NCBI GenBank assembly: GCA_945788675.1
Contig: CALZMY010000116.1
Span: 1 to 9,643, forward strand
Length of the DNA stretch: 9,643 nt
Source: an uncultured Gammaproteobacteria bacterium
GTDB taxonomy: Bacteria > Pseudomonadota > Gammaproteobacteria > SZUA-140
Direction of reading: 5' to 3'
A model generated the notes under the pieces. That model searched no databases. It saw only the letters and a list, made by a program, of their open reading frames with translations, and was not told the DNA's origin. The position numbers and the translations under genes are program-made. This document shows positions 7,422-9,643 of this stretch, one piece after another (the first letter of the stretch is position 1; each line of letters begins with the position of its first letter).

Positions 7422-8252
7422 CTATCTCACCGGATGAAAACCAACCGCCTGTACAATCATCCGTCCCTGATCTGAACGCAGAAAATCGACAAAGCCTCTG
7501 ACATCATCACTGCTATTCTTCGGCACCAGAATATTGAGATCACGTTTTATCGCGTAACGGCCTGATGCAACATTTTCGGCTGTAGGCAGAATCGCATTTT
7601 CACCATCACCCACTGCAACAGCGCGTACACGATCGTTCAACCAGGCATTTGAGAGCATACCAATCGCCTGATCACTACGCGAAATCACCGCCTGCTCTTC
7701 ATTATTTGAACCGGTAATGATCGTAGCACCCGGAGCACGCGCCCTTGCACTCCCCAGCACCACACTGGAAAAGACATGGCGTGTACCGCGGGAGGCCTCT
7801 TTATCGATCACCAGAATTGGGGCATCAAGCCCGCCAAGCTCACGCCAGTTGCGTATCTCGCCACGATAAATCGCTGCGATCTGTGGCAATGAAAGACGCT
7901 GGATGCCACTTTCATAAACTGCTTTCGAAACGGCAACAGCCACCGCATCACGCGCTACGGGGATCACATCTGTAGTGGTATGCAGGCGTTGCGCTTCACT
8001 GTCACTCAATGGGCGTGACGCCATGCCGATATTGATAATGCCATGTTCAATATTAGCAACACCCACACCAGAACCGCCACCAGAGACCGTCAGGCTCAAA
8101 CCTGGCTGGATGACACGATATTGTTTCGCCGCCTCAGCGACAATAGGTAACACTGTCGTAGAACCCGCAACTTTAATAGTAGCCGTGGCTGCGTGCAGTG
8201 GCCCCGCCAGTGATACTCCAAACAGCAACATAGATAACCAACACCGAAACAT
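7422..8252 (-). CDS. pstS: Periplasmic phosphate-binding protein, PstS-like
   Basis: This is the substrate-capturing subunit of the importer, 276 residues from the ATG at 8252. That start is chosen over an in-frame codon at 8279 because a strong GGGGGAAG lies directly upstream and it begins a clean signal peptide. The hydrophobic core is at about residues 5-17 and cleavage is likely between residues 21 and 24. The mature protein opens with KVAGSTTVLP. SGGGSGVGV (57-65) and SRGT (154-157) match the loops that bind the oxyanion in PstS-type proteins, and RDAVAVAVSK is also typical. It is considerably shorter than E. coli PstS (346) and belongs to the compact PstS-like group. It leads the operon pstS-pstC-pstA-pstB. 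Binding of another oxyanion cannot be excluded from sequence alone. Confidence 0.9.
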   Translation of the reverse strand: MFRCWLSMLLFGVSLAGPLHAATATIKVAGSTTVLPIVAEAAKQYRVIQPGLSLTVSGGGSGVGVANIEHGIINIGMASRPLSDSEAQRLHTTTDVIPVARDAVAVAVSKAVYESGIQRLSLPQIAAIYRGEIRNWRELGGLDAPILVIDKEASRGTRHVFSSVVLGSARARAPGATIITGSNNEEQAVISRSDQAIGMLSNAWLNDRVRAVAVGDGENAILPTAENVASGRYAIKRDLNILVPKNSSDDVRGFVDFLRSDQGRMIVQAVGFHPVR

Positions 8253-8271
8253 ACTTCCCCCTTTGACTAAA

Positions 8272-8306
8272 ACTACCAAAGCCAGTAGTCGATTTGATGG
8301 TAGTCG
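8272..8306. promoter_or_regulatory. Repeat cluster in the pstS leader, candidate operator
   Basis: ACTACCA (8272-8278) and TGGTAGT (8298-8304) form a perfect 7-bp inverted repeat separated by 19 bases. Inside it, GTAGTCG occurs at 8285-8291 and again at 8300-8306, a direct repeat with a 15-bp period. The cluster sits about 20-55 bases upstream of the pstS ATG, just before its ribosome binding site. This suits an operator or a leader RNA hairpin. It does not resemble a Pho box. I saw no convincing -35/-10 pair in the 121-bp gap. Confidence 0.35.
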
Positions 8307-8373
8307 TTTCAGTTGCCGCCCCCTTACAGAGGATTCAATATCAACAAGCTATTTATTCTGGATTACATTTTCA

Positions 8374-8760
8374 TCAATTCAAATCCACAGCATATTTCCG
8401 TAACGTCTCCAATGGCACCACCTCTAACGCTTTTTTGTGCGTACGTGTCAAAAAGATCTTCGGCGCCATCCCTTCGTTATAGGCTTCTAGCCAGCGAGGC
8501 GCGCACAGGCACCAGCTGTCCCCCGCCTTCAATCCTTTGAAGCCATGTTCGGGCATCGGTGTTGAAAGATCGTTCCCCTTAAATCGAGAATATTCCAGGA
8601 ACTCGGTCGACATCTGCACACATACAGTATGAGACCCAAAATCGAGTTCACTGGTATTACAACAGCCATCGCGAAAAAATCCGGTAACCGGATCCTCGCC
8701 ACATAACACCAGCGGCTCGTCAAAAACGTTCACAGATGGTTCAATCTCTACATCACTCAT
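8374..8760 (-). CDS. DUF2237 family protein
   Basis: This small cytoplasmic protein of 128 residues belongs to a family of unknown function. The family pattern is clear: a cysteine at 20, then TGFFRDGCCNT (26-36), GSHTVC (42-47), GNDLSTPMPEHGF (62-74) and WCLCAPRW (83-90), ending with HKKALEVVPLETL. The conserved cysteines C20, C33, C34, C47, C84 and C86 suggest metal binding or redox chemistry, but no activity is established to my knowledge. The ATG at 8760 has AGGA about 9 bases upstream. The gene is divergent from psiE and lies 121 bases upstream of pstS on the same strand, so it may be co-transcribed with the transporter or merely precede it. Confidence 0.93.
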   Translation of the reverse strand: MSDVEIEPSVNVFDEPLVLCGEDPVTGFFRDGCCNTSELDFGSHTVCVQMSTEFLEYSRFKGNDLSTPMPEHGFKGLKAGDSWCLCAPRWLEAYNEGMAPKIFLTRTHKKALEVVPLETLRKYAVDLN

Positions 8761-8792
8761 TTTATCTTCCTAAAATCACTTTTAAACAGGCC

Positions 8793-8821
8793 ATCATAAC
8801 GAAGTTATTTACTGACGTTAA
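8793..8821 (-). promoter_or_regulatory. Candidate sigma-70 promoter for the DUF2237 gene
   Basis: On the minus strand, TTAACG (plus strand 8816-8821, 4 of 6) and TATGAT (plus strand 8793-8798, 5 of 6) are separated by exactly 17 bases. The -10 box ends 32 bases before the DUF2237 ATG. Transcription would start near 8786 and give a leader of about 25 bases containing the ribosome binding site. This is a match by eye only. Confidence 0.4.
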
Positions 8822-8851
8822 GCGGCAATCAATATAGCCCTGTAAATCATA

Positions 8852-8865
8852 AGATAGTACTATCT
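8852..8865. promoter_or_regulatory. 14-bp perfect palindrome, candidate operator
   Basis: AGATAGTACTATCT is a perfect 14-bp palindrome in the 142-bp region between the divergent DUF2237 and psiE starts. It is 37 bases before the psiE ATG. It has no loop, so a dimeric DNA-binding protein is more likely than a hairpin. From this position it could control psiE, the DUF2237 gene or both. The regulator is unknown. Confidence 0.4.
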
Positions 8866-8902
8866 CACAGATAAACGACAAAATAGAACAAGAGATACTT
8901 CA

Positions 8903-9379
8903 ATGGATAAAAATAAACTGGCGCACTCAAATAGCAAAGGGCTACAGCGACTAAAAGAGCTATGGCCAGAATTGACGCTTTTCGAACGTTTCGAGTACGT
9001 TATCACACTGATTGTCAGTCTTGTGCTTGCACTGATCATTGTGGTCGCTCTGCTGCGCTTACTTGACAACGTCTATGAGATGGCAACATCACAATTAAGC
9101 GGTGCGGTCGACTATAAGATGTTCCAGGTCACCTTCGGCATGTTGCTGACGCTGTTGATTGCCCTCGAATTTCGCAACTCCATTGATGCGATCCTTGAAG
9201 GGAGAGGCCTGTTGGTACAGGTCAGGATCGTGGTACTGATTGCTATTATTGCATTAGCCAGAAAATTTCTGGTGATGGATCCCAAAGACTTTGAGGCAAT
9301 GATGATCGCATCATATGCTCTGGTGACACTGGCACTCGGTATCGTCTACTGGTTGCTGTCAAAAAAGCAGGCGTTATAA
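8903..9379 (+). CDS. psiE: PsiE-family phosphate-starvation membrane protein
   Basis: This is a complete 158-residue inner-membrane protein of the PsiE family. Four hydrophobic helices are seen at about residues 31-54, 73-88, 105-123 and 133-152. The segment LTLFERFEYVITLIVSL before and into helix 1, and LEFRNSIDAILEG after helix 2, fit the family. In E. coli, psiE is induced by phosphate starvation under PhoB control; its biochemical role is not known. The ATG has a modest GAGA about 8 bases upstream. Its position divergent from a gene leading into a pst operon supports a phosphate-stress role. I find no clear Pho box in its promoter region. The stop abuts the stop of the convergent pseudouridine synthase gene. 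The name is by family resemblance rather than proven orthology. Confidence 0.85.
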   Translation: MDKNKLAHSNSKGLQRLKELWPELTLFERFEYVITLIVSLVLALIIVVALLRLLDNVYEMATSQLSGAVDYKMFQVTFGMLLTLLIALEFRNSIDAILEGRGLLVQVRIVVLIAIIALARKFLVMDPKDFEAMMIASYALVTLALGIVYWLLSKKQAL

Positions 9380-9643
9380 CGTCGGCAGGAATTCATCCGC
9401 CAATCGGTAGCGACGCTGCTTACCGCTCAATGGGCACTCAAAGGCTAGATAACAGGCAGTAAGTTGCAGATCCTCAGTATCCATTGCGCCATCGTCACCA
9501 CTGCCATAGAGACGGTCTCCCACCACCGCATAACCAGTCTGTGACAGATGACGCCTTATCTGGTGTTTACGCCCCGTCTCAATATGCACCGATAGCAACG
9601 AGCGCTGTTGCTGTTCATCATAGGCAAGGCGCGTGACATTCGA
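9374..9643 (-). CDS. RluA/TruC-type pseudouridine synthase, C-terminal part
   Basis: The last 89 codons of an RNA pseudouridine synthase are present; the frame is open to the window edge, so the 5' part lies outside. The enzyme would isomerise uridine to pseudouridine in rRNA or tRNA. The family motif TGRKHQIRRHL is followed by GYAVVGDRLYG, both strongly conserved in the RluA superfamily, and the protein ends in EFLPTL. The catalytic aspartate, in the HRLD-type motif, is in the missing N-terminal part and cannot be checked. The double arginine in HQIRRHL recalls TruC, but this fragment does not settle which uridine is modified. The apparent TTG start at 9598 is an internal leucine codon, not the true start. 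Confidence 0.9.
   Translation of the reverse strand, partial: SNVTRLAYDEQQQRSLLSVHIETGRKHQIRRHLSQTGYAVVGDRLYGSGDDGAMDTEDLQLTACYLAFECPLSGKQRRYRLADEFLPTL

Noticed and set aside
8253..8279. Nine-residue extension of PstS from an in-frame ATG at 8279
   Set aside because: It would translate through the strong GGGGGAAG ribosome binding site and put extra residues before a well-formed signal peptide.
8840..8861. CTGTAAATCAT before psiE as a possible Pho box
   Set aside because: Only the CTGT of the first half matches; the sequence 11 bases later does not resemble CTGTCA.

Overview
The window looks like chromosomal DNA of a gammaproteobacterium. The evidence is a 461-residue cysteinyl-tRNA synthetase with E. 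coli-like motif spacing, a PsiE-family protein, an RluA/TruC-type pseudouridine synthase and moderate base composition. I cannot name the genus. I see no transposase, integrase, tRNA, rRNA, CRISPR array or phage gene. Coding density is high and no gene-free stretch exceeds about 215 bases.

Layout, left to right. (1) Bases 1-143 may hold the last 37 codons of an upstream gene, followed by an uncharacterised four-helix membrane protein (144-1076, +). (2) It converges on cysS (1145-2530, -) across a short gap with a perfect 8-bp hairpin stem. (3) A 214-bp divergent intergenic region, with a good -10 box for cysS, leads to a full-length methyl-accepting chemotaxis protein (2745-4892, +). (4) The MCP converges on a compact phosphate-type ABC importer operon read on the minus strand: pstS (8252-7422), pstC (7417-6575), pstA (6578-5730) and pstB (5730-4912). 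Its genes are separated by 4 bp or overlap by 1-4 bp. (5) Upstream of pstS, on the same strand, is a DUF2237 protein (8760-8374). (6) Divergent from it is a PsiE-family membrane protein (8903-9379, +), which meets the 3' end of a pseudouridine synthase (9643-9374, -, 5' end outside the window) tail to tail, with the two stop codons abutting.

The right half reads as a phosphate-stress island. PstS would capture phosphate in the periplasm, PstC and PstA form the channel, and PstB hydrolyses ATP. A PsiE relative, a family whose E. coli member is phosphate-starvation inducible, and a DUF2237 protein sit just upstream. phoU, phoB and phoR are absent here, and I find no convincing Pho box. The intergenic regions do hold other candidate operators: a 14-bp palindrome between DUF2237 and psiE, and repeated GTAGT/ACTAC elements in the pstS leader.

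The items most worth a second look are the uncharacterised membrane protein at 144, the Gly-to-Val change in the ABC signature of PstB, the compact sensor domain of the MCP, and the two candidate operators around the phosphate genes. I found no clear new multi-gene system.
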